A DNA stretch of 64,000 nucleotides from JAGMES01 sp023128035 (GTDB taxonomy: Bacteria > Bacillota > Halanaerobiia > DY22613). Position numbers and translations under genes: made by a program. Position 1 is the stretch's first letter, and every line of letters begins with the position of its first letter. The notes beneath the pieces are model-generated. The model had not been told where the DNA came from and did no database searches. It saw only the letters and a list, made by a program, of their open reading frames with translations. The stretch lies in the NCBI GenBank assembly GCA_030627905.1, contig DAOVRZ010000006.1:1-64000 (forward strand). The letters are read 5' to 3'. Below are positions 18,368 through 25,455 of this stretch, one piece after another.

Positions 18368-18684
18368 AGTTGTCTATGGGTGAGTCTGATGAATGGAGCA
18401 TTAGGGGGAAATGTGTGGAGACGATTTTTTCTCCAATCTATACAACTAATCAATTAAGGGGGAGGAGATTGAAATAGTTATATCTTAAGGGTGGACAGTA
18501 AAAAAATATTAAATTAAAATTATAAAAATACTATAAAAATATTGAATAAGTTTAATATGAATGATATAATAATAAAAGTAATATATTTGATATTATTATA
18601 AAATTGAGAGGAGATAAGGCAAGAGGTAAAGAAAGTTAGTGTTGAGACTATTAACTTTAAACAAAAAATTAGGAGGGAATATTA
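18368..18684 (+). other. Non-coding stretch upstream of the toxin-like gene
   Basis: Apart from a GGAGA/TCTCC hairpin near 18418 and an orphan GGGGGAGGAG at about 18460 not followed by an open frame, the region holds the promoter listed at 18542-18570 and a roughly 110-nt untranslated leader. It may be residual transposon sequence. Confidence 0.5.
18542..18570 (+). promoter_or_regulatory. Sigma-A promoter of the toxin-like gene
   Basis: TTGAAT and TATAAT are separated by exactly 17 bases. Transcription would start near 18577, about 108 bases before the ATG. Confidence 0.75.
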
Positions 18685-19425
18685 ATGAGAATGAGAATAG
18701 ATGCTGGTTTCACCTCTGATATTCCAAAGAATCTAACAAGACAGAGTAACCATTCAAAAACGACTAGAGAGAAAAATAGTACAAGATCATCGAAAAGTTC
18801 TTCTTATGAAAAAAATCGTGATGCTTATCATACAGCCGCCAAAGCTCGTAATGATGTCAATGCTCAGATGGCTAGAAAAACAAATGATAAGTTTTCCAAA
18901 ACTGTTAGCGGAAGTACGGAAATATACATGAATTTAAGAGATGGGCTAAAACCTAAAGAGTTGCAGAAAGCTTATGAGATCGCTAATGAATGTAGAGAAG
19001 CAGGTGTAAAATATGCAAAAGACCATAATTTAAGGGATTCAAAAGGGAATTTAATTACATGGGATAATGAAGCAGACGCATATAGACATTATACTTGGAA
19101 TGCAAAGATGACCAGAGAATTAGGGAAAGATAAGGCAGAAATAATCGCAACTAACCACGAAAAAGCAGCAACTCGTTATAGAGGTGGATATGATAAGAAG
19201 ACTAAAACTTATAACTATAGTGATACTTCTAAAATGGATTTACATAACAACAAAGTTGGAAGGGATATGGCTAGTGATCCTAGAAATAAAAATAAGTCGG
19301 CTGATGAATTGTTTGACGAAGCTTTAAAATCGAAAAAAGTTAGAACAAGTCCTTCTAGAAGAAATAGAACTAGTAGAGGAGCTGGTCGTAGAGGAAGAGG
19401 AGGAAGAGTTAATTTTCTTAGATAG
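18685..19425 (+). CDS. Toxin-like protein with a DUF6973-type domain and Arg/Gly-rich tail
   Basis: A 246-residue, strongly basic protein with AGGAGGG before the ATG. Residues about 125-215 hold a conserved-looking core: A-D-A-Y-R-H-Y-T-W-N-A (His135), T-N-H-E (His158-Glu159) and M-D-L-H-N-N-K-V-G-R (His187-Asn189). I associate this H...HE...DLHNN pattern from memory with DUF6973-type domains found in polymorphic toxins and phage-like proteins; it resembles a metal-binding or hydrolase site. Residues 20-50 are Ser/Lys-rich and disordered, and the tail (222-246) is an Arg-Gly cluster that could bind nucleic acid. There is no signal peptide. Two paralogous small membrane proteins follow and might be immunity factors. 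Function is inferred. Confidence 0.55.
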   Translation: MRMRIDAGFTSDIPKNLTRQSNHSKTTREKNSTRSSKSSSYEKNRDAYHTAAKARNDVNAQMARKTNDKFSKTVSGSTEIYMNLRDGLKPKELQKAYEIANECREAGVKYAKDHNLRDSKGNLITWDNEADAYRHYTWNAKMTRELGKDKAEIIATNHEKAATRYRGGYDKKTKTYNYSDTSKMDLHNNKVGRDMASDPRNKNKSADELFDEALKSKKVRTSPSRRNRTSRGAGRRGRGGRVNFLR

Positions 19426-19462
19426 TGTATGTAGTGGTGAAAATATGAAAAGGAGGTTTGTA

Positions 19463-19750
19463 ATGAAAAATAATCAGTGTAATAATCGCTTTTTAAATAT
19501 TATAATAATTTTCATAGTAAATCTACTTTATGAGGTTATTCAATTAATTGACTTTGCTTCTTTACCTTATGTTTATTATTGGATAGTAAAAGGTGTTGTA
19601 AATGTAGTTGTTTTATATTTAATTAGTAATTCATTTAAAAATAAAAAAAACTTACTTTTATATGCCATACTTTCAGTTATTTTTGCATTATTATCTACAA
19701 TATCTTTTATGGCTTATTATGTATATCAATTACACCTTATTATGGATTAA
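19463..19750 (+). CDS. Small four-helix-type membrane protein A (paralog of the next gene)
   Basis: About 95 residues, starting at ATG 19463 because AAAGGAGG lies 7 bases upstream; an earlier in-frame ATG at 19445 overlaps that site. Three hydrophobic segments (F-L-N-I-I-I-I-F-I-V-N-L-L-Y-E, a second containing W-I-V-K-G-V-V-N-V-V-V-L-Y-L-I, and L-L-L-Y-A-I-L-S-V-I-F-A-L-L) make it an integral membrane protein. It shares N-L-x-Y, Y-W-I-V-K-x-x-V-N-V and K-K-x-L-x-L-Y-x-I-L-S with the protein encoded at 19892. No known family recognised. It sits 37 bases after the toxin-like gene, so immunity is one guess. Confidence 0.65.
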   Translation: MKNNQCNNRFLNIIIIFIVNLLYEVIQLIDFASLPYVYYWIVKGVVNVVVLYLISNSFKNKKNLLLYAILSVIFALLSTISFMAYYVYQLHLIMD

Positions 19751-19828
19751 AATATTACATATTAACAATGGGAAAACCACAGAGAAACAATGTTTTTGAA
19801 TTTTCTTAAGTTAAGAAGTGTGGAGGCG

Positions 19829-19891
19829 GTGAAAGTAGGATTAATTTTACAGGATAAAGTAATAAGAATTGTGGAAGAAAAGAAGATTTAA
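19829..19891 (+). CDS. Possible 20-codon ORF translationally coupled to the next gene
   Basis: GTG follows GGAGGC at 2-3 bases and the frame encodes MKVGLILQDKVIRIVEEKKI before a TAA that directly abuts the ATG of the next gene (TAAATG). That next gene lacks a clear ribosome site of its own, so this short frame may feed ribosomes into it. It may equally be a gene remnant. Confidence 0.25.
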   Translation: MKVGLILQDKVIRIVEEKKI

Positions 19892-20188
19892 ATGAGATAT
19901 AATTTGTTCAAGAATAAATACTTTAATATTATAGGAATTATTATAATAAACCTAGTTTATGATTATCTTTTGCATTTAGAATTATTTGACCTTACTACTG
20001 ATTTCTATTGGATAGTTAAATGGTTCGTTAATGTATTGGTTTTAACTATAATTAACACAATGACTGAAAACAAAAAGAAACTAAATTTATATATTATATT
20101 GTCATTTGTAGTAGGAGTTTTTTCTGCGGCTTTTTCTTATGGAGGAGTTAATTTTAGAGTTATAGCTAATCTTATCTATGGACAGTAA
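19892..20188 (+). CDS. Small membrane protein B (paralog of membrane protein A)
   Basis: 98 residues with three to four hydrophobic segments (Y-F-N-I-I-G-I-I-I-I-N-L-V-Y, W-I-V-K-W-F-V-N-V-L-V-L-T, L-Y-I-I-L-S-F-V-V-G-V-F). It is clearly related to the gene at 19463, so this is a tandem duplication that has diverged. Only weak purine-rich sequence precedes the ATG; coupling to the 20-codon frame upstream is possible. Unknown family; a candidate immunity or small-peptide-related membrane protein. Confidence 0.6.
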   Translation: MRYNLFKNKYFNIIGIIIINLVYDYLLHLELFDLTTDFYWIVKWFVNVLVLTIINTMTENKKKLNLYIILSFVVGVFSAAFSYGGVNFRVIANLIYGQ

Positions 20189-20273
20189 AAATATTTATAA
20201 TTCGTTACTACAGGACAAAAAATCTAAGTTCGCAGAAAAATTAAAACTATTTGTAAAAAATATAATTATAATA

Positions 20274-20302
20274 TTGATTTACTTGTATGTAGATGGTATA
20301 AT
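20274..20302 (+). promoter_or_regulatory. Sigma-A promoter of the TPR/pre-peptide cassette
   Basis: TTGATT and TATAAT with a 17-base spacer. Transcription from about 20309 gives a leader of about 100 bases that contains a small ACTCT...AGAGT hairpin. Confidence 0.75.
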
Positions 20303-20407
20303 AAAAATGTGAAATCTTGCATTTTGACAAGAAGCTGACTCTGGAAGATTTCCTATAGGAGAGAGTGCGTTAAGTTAAGAAGAAAAGATAAAAAGGGGGA
20401 AACGGAA

Positions 20408-21379
20408 ATGGCTGTGAATTTAGCTCCAGCTAGTTTTTATGAAGATGCTAAAAAAATGTTGGAAAAGAAGGATTTATTAGAATTCGTGTCGAATATTAGT
20501 GTTGCAGTAGAAGCATCCCGAAATAATAAAGAAATGCTTGCAAAGACAACATACTTAAAAGCCAAAGGTTTAATTACTTTTAATCAACATAGTAAAGCAT
20601 TAAGTTGTATTGATGAAGCATTGGAGTATAACATTGGTGTAAAAGCTTTTGAGTTGAAAAAGTATAAGGGTGTTGCTAAAGGTTTTTTAGGTAAAGCAAA
20701 TCAAGCTCTTAAAATATTAAAAGAACTTACTACTGAAACTGATGATATTAATCTTTTAGTAGGAGTATATATTAATATTGCATGGGTGCATTTATCTTTG
20801 AAAAATAATAACTCAGACGGACGTAATATTGAAGAAGCAAAACATTATTTGGATTTGGCTAATGAGCATTTTGATTCTTTGTCTAACAGACGAAAATGGA
20901 AAGTGCGTAATAATTACAGTGTTTATTATTACTATAAAGATGAGTTTGAAAAGGCTATTAAAATTCTTGAGGATTCCATTAAATATTGTGAGGAAGAAGA
21001 GTTACCAGACGTATATAATAACTTAGCTAAGTTATATATAAAGATATCTGAGGATGATAGCGTATCCGAAGTTGCTATAGAATACTTAAAGGAAGCAGAA
21101 GCACTTGGAACTATATATAATAAAACAATCTCATTAGGTTATACATTCTATTTTAAAGCAGAGATAGAATTAATTGAAGATCAAACAATATTCAATGCGT
21201 TAGATGCTCTGTATATTTCTTTTGAATACTTTAAAAAAGCTGAAGCGACTGTTCAGGCTTGCGATACTTTATTAAAGATTAACGAACTTATGGATGAATA
21301 TAAACATAATAGTTTAAAATCTTTTCGGGAGAACTTGAAAAATAAACTAAAAAATACACCATACTATGAAAAGATATAA
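20408..21379 (+). CDS. TPR-repeat regulator resembling Rap-type peptide receptors
   Basis: A 323-residue soluble all-helical protein with AAGGGGGAAA before the ATG. Several TPR-like helix pairs are visible: K-A-L-S-C-I-D-E-A-L-E-Y (about 60-75), N-Q-A-L-K-I-L-K-E-L (about 98), I-E-E-A-K-H-Y-L-D-L-A (about 140), F-E-K-A-I-K-I-L-E-D-S-I-K-Y-C (about 180) and A-I-E-Y-L-K-E-A-E-A-L-G (about 225). No helix-turn-helix is seen. A short secreted pre-peptide gene starts 28 bases after its stop. This TPR protein plus downstream peptide layout is that of Rap-Phr quorum-sensing cassettes of Bacillus (RRNPP family). Assignment to that family is inferred from architecture, not from close sequence match. 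Confidence 0.65.
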   Translation: MAVNLAPASFYEDAKKMLEKKDLLEFVSNISVAVEASRNNKEMLAKTTYLKAKGLITFNQHSKALSCIDEALEYNIGVKAFELKKYKGVAKGFLGKANQALKILKELTTETDDINLLVGVYINIAWVHLSLKNNNSDGRNIEEAKHYLDLANEHFDSLSNRRKWKVRNNYSVYYYYKDEFEKAIKILEDSIKYCEEEELPDVYNNLAKLYIKISEDDSVSEVAIEYLKEAEALGTIYNKTISLGYTFYFKAEIELIEDQTIFNALDALYISFEYFKKAEATVQACDTLLKINELMDEYKHNSLKSFRENLKNKLKNTPYYEKI

Positions 21380-21407
21380 AAAAATAAAGGAAAGCGGGGG
21401 CGAACTT

Positions 21408-21560
21408 ATGAAGAGGGTAGTTTGTATTTTGAGTTTGGTAGCGTTGTTATTCGTGGGAAGTATGGTTGTTTTTGCTGATCCTTATGCTGTACCAGATATT
21501 GACAGTGTAAGTTTGGTTAATCCACCTGTTGTAACTGTTGACGAACCAGCTAGTGAATAA
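21408..21560 (+). CDS. Secreted pre-peptide (Phr-like) downstream of the TPR protein
   Basis: 50 codons from ATG 21408, preceded by GCGGGGG. Residues 1-24 (basic start, then a hydrophobic stretch ending V-V-F-A-D) form a Sec signal with an expected cut after V-F-A. The exported part, about 26 residues, is DPYAVPDIDSVSLVNPP and onwards to the C-terminal E-P-A-S-E: acidic, Pro/Val-rich, without Cys. Phr precursors have the same design (signal plus about 20 residues from which 5-10 residues are released). The longer frame from 21366 overlaps the TPR gene and has no ribosome site. A strong terminator follows. Confidence 0.65.
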   Translation: MKRVVCILSLVALLFVGSMVVFADPYAVPDIDSVSLVNPPVVTVDEPASE

Positions 21561-21587
21561 AGAAACTACATAGAAAACATCTTAAAC

Positions 21588-21624
21588 AAAAAGGACTTCT
21601 ATATTTTCTATAGGAGTCCTTTTG
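21588..21624. terminator. Bidirectional terminator between the peptide gene and the XRE gene
   Basis: A stem of about 15 bp with one mismatch (AAAAGGACTTCTATA with TATAGGAGTCCTTTT), T-rich on both strands. It separates convergent genes. Confidence 0.85.
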
Positions 21625-21628
21625 TAAA

Positions 21629-22153
21629 TTAAATAATGTTATCTTTGACATATTGTAAAACAGAATCTATATTGCTACTCTCTACCTCTAGATCACTAAG
21701 GAGGCTTTTTATTATATCTAATTTTACCTCTTGATAGTTGATTCCTTCCTCCAACTCTAGAATATTTATAAGGGTTTTATGCTCCTCTACTGTAGGAGAT
21801 GAGTCTCCGTGTAAAATGTCCAGTAAGTGGAGTAGCGGAATTTTTGTCTTTTCTTCTAGCTTATCCGGGTTCCAATCTAACTCTCTAAGGCGATTATTTA
21901 CTTCGTCTGTGAGTTTCTTTCTGCACATCTCTTCAGAAGGAATAAATAAAGTATAAAGAGGTAGTTTCATGAATCCAGCAAGTCTGATGACAAACTTTAG
22001 AGATGGGAAAGTTTCCATGTTTATGATTCTGTGGATATGACTCCTATTCACACCAAGAGCATTCCCGATTTGTTCATATGTAAGCTTATTTTCCTTCTTA
22101 AAAGCTGTAATCTTTTGAGCTAATACTTGAAATTCAAAATAGGTTTTAGTCAC
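21629..22153 (-). CDS. XRE-family transcriptional regulator (larger of two)
   Basis: A 174-residue DNA-binding protein. The start is GTG with complement at 22151-22153, because GGGAGGT lies 7 bases upstream on that strand; the frame continues to 22198 without another site. A Cro/C1-type helix-turn-helix spans about residues 14-60 (L-T-Y-E-Q-I-G-N-A-L-G-V-N-R-S-H-I-H-R-I-I). The C-terminal two thirds is helical, with a second HTH-like part near 95-125, and is unrecognised. Its promoter (22187-22215) contains CAACA half-sites repeated at the neighbouring + strand promoter and near the second XRE gene, so autoregulation is likely. It may regulate the adjacent cassette. Confidence 0.75.
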   Translation of the reverse strand: MTKTYFEFQVLAQKITAFKKENKLTYEQIGNALGVNRSHIHRIINMETFPSLKFVIRLAGFMKLPLYTLFIPSEEMCRKKLTDEVNNRLRELDWNPDKLEEKTKIPLLHLLDILHGDSSPTVEEHKTLINILELEEGINYQEVKLDIIKSLLSDLEVESSNIDSVLQYVKDNII

Positions 22154-22186
22154 GGTTAGAACCTCCCTAAATATTTTACTAACAAC

Positions 22187-22215
22187 ATTATACAACAAAG
22201 TCGAGAAATAAGCAA
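22187..22215 (-). promoter_or_regulatory. Promoter of the larger XRE gene with operator half-sites
   Basis: On the minus strand TTGCTT and TATAAT are separated by 17 bases. TTGTTG and TGTTGTTA half-sites flank the -10. The same half-site appears inverted in the operator at 22233-22259. Confidence 0.7.
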
Positions 22216-22223
22216 CATATTCA

Positions 22224-22252
22224 TTGACTATATAACAACATTCGTGTATAAT
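22224..22252 (+). promoter_or_regulatory. Divergent + strand promoter for a non-coding transcript
   Basis: TTGACT and TATAAT with a 17-base spacer, pointing rightward into a region with no + strand gene. The operator palindrome overlaps spacer and -10, so a bound repressor would block it. Confidence 0.7.
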
Positions 22253-22259
22253 GTAGTTA
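22233..22259. promoter_or_regulatory. Operator palindrome of the XRE locus
   Basis: TAACAACATT, 7 bases, AATGTAGTTA: a 10-7-10 inverted repeat with one mismatch. The half-site recurs as AACAACATT at 22181-22189. The probable binder is one of the two XRE proteins. Confidence 0.6.
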
Positions 22260-22350
22260 TCCCCGATAAAGAGTGACCAGCTCTAATCCTATCCCCATCT
22301 TTCACCTCTGAAAGAAGAAGGAGTACCAAAAGGTCACTCTTTTGGTTTAA
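22259..22350 (+). ncRNA. Candidate small RNA between the two XRE genes
   Basis: Expected transcript of the + strand promoter at 22224. It contains a hairpin CTTTCA-CCTC-TGAAAG whose loop resembles an anti-Shine-Dalgarno, an outer pairing of AAAGAGTGACC (22268-22278) with GGTCACTCTTT (22332-22342), and an alternative 3' hairpin ACCAAAAG/CTTTTGGT followed by a short T run. It just overlaps the 3' end of the smaller XRE gene on the other strand. No open frame is evident. Confidence 0.45.
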
Positions 22351-22580
22351 TTAATGTTTACAAAGTCATAAATATTTAAGTTTTCTTTTACACAGAGTTT
22401 CATCATAGTTATAAGAAACTTTTTTCCTGCATCTCTTCCGTTATGCATAATTCGGTATATGTAACTGTTATCAATACCTAATTTATCCGCTAACATTTGT
22501 TCATCCCAGCCTTTAGTTTCCATTAATTCTTTTAATTTGTTTGCTTTTATCGCTCTTGGATTTTCTTTTGTACTTTCCAT
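22347..22580 (-). CDS. Small XRE-family regulator
   Basis: A 77-residue protein that is nearly all helix-turn-helix: residues 13-60 with W-D-E-Q-M-L-A-D-K-L-G-I-D-N-S-Y-I-Y-R-I-M. AAGGAGG precedes the ATG. Its promoter (22612-22640) has the same TTGCTT/17/TAT(A/G)AT layout and TTGTTG motifs as the larger XRE gene, suggesting shared or cross regulation. Confidence 0.8.
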   Translation of the reverse strand: MESTKENPRAIKANKLKELMETKGWDEQMLADKLGIDNSYIYRIMHNGRDAGKKFLITMMKLCVKENLNIYDFVNIN

Positions 22581-22611
22581 ATGTAAACCTCCTTTTGTTA
22601 ATTACACAACA

Positions 22612-22640
22612 ATCATAACATAAAGTTGTTAGAAAAGCAA
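22612..22640 (-). promoter_or_regulatory. Promoter of the small XRE gene
   Basis: On the minus strand TTGCTT and TATGAT are separated by 17 bases, with TTGTTG repeats upstream of the -35 and downstream of the -10. Confidence 0.65.
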
Positions 22641-22661
22641 CAATAAATTCTCTATAAATGT

Positions 22662-22697
22662 AAAAAAACTCCTTGAGTTGGTTCTCAAGGAGTTTTT
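22662..22697. terminator. Bidirectional terminator after the nrdJ remnant
   Basis: A stem AAACTCCTTGAG with CTCAAGGAGTTT and T runs on either strand. On the minus strand it follows the nrdJ stop by a few bases. Confidence 0.8.
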
Positions 22698-22700
22698 AAT

Positions 22701-23045
22701 CTATAATTCACAAATTCCACCAGCACAAGCATATTCACGACTTCCTTGTGTCTGATCTAAGATAATAAGCTGAAGTCGATTTTTGGTAACTTTTTAACTA
22801 ATTCCTCATATTTTTCTTCAGTAATCTCCTCATAAGGAGCCAATTCATAAACTCCTTCATCATGAGGTAAGAAGGCAATACCAGTTACTAAGTCAAAATT
22901 CTTGTACACCCAAGCGCCCACCTCTAGCCATTCATCAGGTTTTACATAAATAGTGATTGAAGGGTTGTGATCTGTCCAGAAAGTCTTAAGCATTTTCCAG
23001 TACTCTAACTGCTTACTCGCTGTCCTTTCGTCCTTAAGACACTTC
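22701..23045 (-). pseudogene. nrdJ: 3' remnant of B12-dependent ribonucleotide reductase
   Basis: The frame reads S-K-Q-L-E-Y-W-K-M-L-K-T-F-W-T-D-H-N-P-S, then E-W-L-E-V-G-A-W-V-Y and F-L-P-H-D...Y-E-L-A-P-Y-E-E-I-T, typical of the C-terminal part of class II (adenosylcobalamin) ribonucleotide reductase. The frame stops at 22757, but the tail D-Q-T-Q-G-S-R-E-Y-A-C-A-G-G-I-C-E-L continues in the -1 frame to a TAG at 22701, so a single base has been lost. That tail holds the redox-active Cys pair. The 5' 80 percent or more is missing: the sequence switches to a tnpB fragment at about 23045. Non-functional. Confidence 0.85.
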
Positions 23046-23351
23046 CTTGAGGAGATTTTACAGGAAACTCAAAGACAACATTGGATTGCTAGGCATTATG
23101 ATAAGGATTATATGCACAGGAGTATGTTAAATCAAGAAGTAATAGGAGAGTTTAGGCATATTTTAAAATGGATTATGGAGCGTAATGGTAAATATTTTTC
23201 TAAAGTAGACGAAACAGATACGACAAAGATTTGTTCAATCTGTGGTCATAAAGAGAAAAAAGATCCCAGTATTAGGGAATTTGTTTGTTCAGAATGCTCC
23301 AACAAACTAGCACGAGATATAAATAGTACTGTAAATATAGCACAAAAATAA
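23046..23351 (+). pseudogene. tnpB: C-terminal fragment of a second TnpB
   Basis: About 100 codons ending in a zinc ribbon (C-S-I-C-G-H ... F-V-C-S-E-C) and L-A-R-D-I-N-S-T-V-N-I-A, the RuvC-III end of TnpB. Upstream the frame runs into the truncated nrdJ on the other strand, so most of the gene is gone. The N-terminal tnpB fragment at 18179 could be from the same or another copy; the two halves do not meet. Confidence 0.8.
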
Positions 23352-23573
23352 ATAAAAATCCACACTAATTTAGTAGGAATTAATAAATAGTATAAAATAA
23401 TCTTTATGTGAGGCAGAATAGGGAAGGAAGACTAGAAAAAATCTAACTATAAAAGAGGATTTTGATTAATTATGTTGAATTTATCGGGGTGAGTATCTAA
23501 AAAGGATGAAGCCAACGTAGAATCGAAATAATATAATCTTGATACGAATTACACTAAAAGGAGTCGTTATAAA
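23352..23573 (+). other. Non-coding region between the tnpB remnant and rimO
   Basis: It probably includes the transposon right end and the rimO promoter. No clear -35/-10 pair, hairpin end or omega-RNA-like block comparable to that at the window start was found. Confidence 0.4.
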
Positions 23574-24914
23574 ATGATATCTGTAGGTATGGTAACATTG
23601 GGATGCCCAAAAAATCAGGTAGATTCTGAGATCATGTTAGGTCTTTTGGATCAAGCAAATTTTCAACTTGTAGAAGATTTAGAAGATGCAGACGTATTAG
23701 TAGTTAATACCTGTGGTTTTATTGAAAGTGCGAAACAGGAATCAGTTAATACAATTTTAGAATTAAATGAATTAAAGGATCAGGGTTGTCTGAAATATTT
23801 AGTCGTTACAGGGTGTTTGGCACAGAGATATCATAATCAGTTAAAAGAAGAGATGCCAGAGATTGATGCTATTTTAGGAACTGGTAATTTTGATAAGATT
23901 GTAGATGTTATTAAAGATGGCATGGATGGTAAGATTCAGGGTGGAGTTTCACGTCCTGAGTTTGAATACCGTAAAGAACTTCCACGGATAATTACTACAC
24001 CTGGGTATACAGCATATGTAAAGATTGCAGAGGGATGTAATAACCACTGTAGTTATTGCATAATTCCTCAATTACGAGGGTCTTTAAAAAGCCGATCAGA
24101 GGAAGATATTATTGAGGAAGTAAGAAAACTTGTTGTTAATGGAGTCAAAGAGATTATTTTGGTTGCTCAAGATTCAACGGTTTATGGTATTGACCGCTAT
24201 GGTAAGCCAATGCTGGCCTCTTTGCTCAAAAAAATGGTTAAAATTGATGGAATTCACTGGATTCGAATAATGTATTCTTATCTTGACCACATGACTGATG
24301 AGTTAATTGATGTCGTTGCTAAGGAAGATAAAATATGCAAATACCTAGATTTGCCAATTCAACATGCATCAGATCGGATATTGAAGTTAATGAATCGCCC
24401 GGGAACGAAAGCAGATGTGAAGGCAATGATAAGTAAGATTAGAGATAAAATTCCTAAGGTGGCTATTCGAACTTCCTTGATAGTAGGTTTTCCAGGTGAG
24501 ACTGAAGAAGATTTCGGTGAATTAGTTGATTTTGTGAAAGAGATTCGTTTTGATAGACTTGGGGTATTTACTTATTCTAGAGAAGAAAATACTCCAGCAG
24601 ACCGCTTAGAAGGACATCTTTCTGAAGAAGTGAAAGAGGAACGATGGGATGAATTAATGAGTATTCAAAGGGAAATAGCTTTGGAGAAAAATGAGAATCT
24701 TATTGATCAGTGTGTAGAAGTTCTAGTTGAGGAAGTGTATTCTGAGGAAGAAAAAGTTATTCTTGGACGAACCGAATGGGATGCACCGGAGATTGATAAT
24801 CTTGTTTATGTTCACAATTGTCAAGCTCAGATTGGTGATTGGGTAAAAGCGATTATTGTTGATGCAATGGAATATGATTTACTGGGAGAGGAAAATGATG
24901 AACTTACCAAATAA
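23574..24914 (+). CDS. rimO: Ribosomal protein S12 methylthiotransferase RimO
   Basis: A 446-residue radical-SAM enzyme that methylthiolates an aspartate of ribosomal protein S12. The N-terminal UPF0004 cluster ligands are Cys11, Cys47 and Cys81. The radical-SAM ligands are C155-x3-C159-x2-C162 (E-G-C-N-N-H-C-S-Y-C). A TRAM domain closes the protein (about 375-440). C-P-K-N-Q-V-D-S-E marks it as RimO rather than MiaB. AAAGGAG precedes the ATG. pgsA starts inside its 3' end, so the genes are co-transcribed. Confidence 0.95.
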   Translation: MISVGMVTLGCPKNQVDSEIMLGLLDQANFQLVEDLEDADVLVVNTCGFIESAKQESVNTILELNELKDQGCLKYLVVTGCLAQRYHNQLKEEMPEIDAILGTGNFDKIVDVIKDGMDGKIQGGVSRPEFEYRKELPRIITTPGYTAYVKIAEGCNNHCSYCIIPQLRGSLKSRSEEDIIEEVRKLVVNGVKEIILVAQDSTVYGIDRYGKPMLASLLKKMVKIDGIHWIRIMYSYLDHMTDELIDVVAKEDKICKYLDLPIQHASDRILKLMNRPGTKADVKAMISKIRDKIPKVAIRTSLIVGFPGETEEDFGELVDFVKEIRFDRLGVFTYSREENTPADRLEGHLSEEVKEERWDELMSIQREIALEKNENLIDQCVEVLVEEVYSEEEKVILGRTEWDAPEIDNLVYVHNCQAQIGDWVKAIIVDAMEYDLLGEENDELTK

Positions 24915-25455
24915 ATTATCTTTGTTACGGATAGTATTAGTTCCGGTTTTTTTGATTTTTCTTTTAGCTCAATTTGGATTACCTTTTGAACCTTATGCTA
25001 AGTATTTTGCGATTGCTATTTTTATTCTTGCTGCTCTAACTGATAGTTTAGATGGTTATATTGCTAGAAAGCACGGATTGATCACAAAATTAGGTAAACT
25101 AATGGATCCTTTAGCCGACAAAATGTTGATTTCTGGGGCTTTGATTGCTTTGGTAAGCATGGGTGAAATTAGTGCTTGGCCTGCTTTTATTATTATTGCT
25201 CGTGAATTTGCAGTAACAGGTTTTCGATCCATTGCTTCTGCTGAAGGGGTAGTTATTGCTGCAAGTATTTGGGGTAAGATGAAGACAGTCCTTCAGATTA
25301 TTGCTATTGTTGCAGTTATGGTGGATTTCAGTATTTTCTCATTACCTTTTGGTTTCGATAATATTTTAATCTGGATTGCTACAATTGTTACGATTTTATC
25401 AGGTGTTGATTATATTGTTAAAGGTCGGCATATATTGAGGAGTGAAAAACAGTGA
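24895..25455 (+). CDS. pgsA: CDP-diacylglycerol-glycerol-3-phosphate phosphatidyltransferase
   Basis: A membrane enzyme of about 186 residues that makes phosphatidylglycerol phosphate. The CDP-alcohol phosphatidyltransferase signature D-G-x2-A-R-x8-G-x3-D-x3-D is seen as D-G-Y-I-A-R...G-K-L-M-D-P-L-A-D. Several membrane segments surround it. GGGAGAG precedes the paired ATG codons at 24895 and 24898. The start overlaps the rimO 3' end by 20 bases and the stop overlaps the pgpA start, so PgsA and PgpA, which act in sequence, are translationally coupled. Confidence 0.95.
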   Translation: MMNLPNKLSLLRIVLVPVFLIFLLAQFGLPFEPYAKYFAIAIFILAALTDSLDGYIARKHGLITKLGKLMDPLADKMLISGALIALVSMGEISAWPAFIIIAREFAVTGFRSIASAEGVVIAASIWGKMKTVLQIIAIVAVMVDFSIFSLPFGFDNILIWIATIVTILSGVDYIVKGRHILRSEKQ

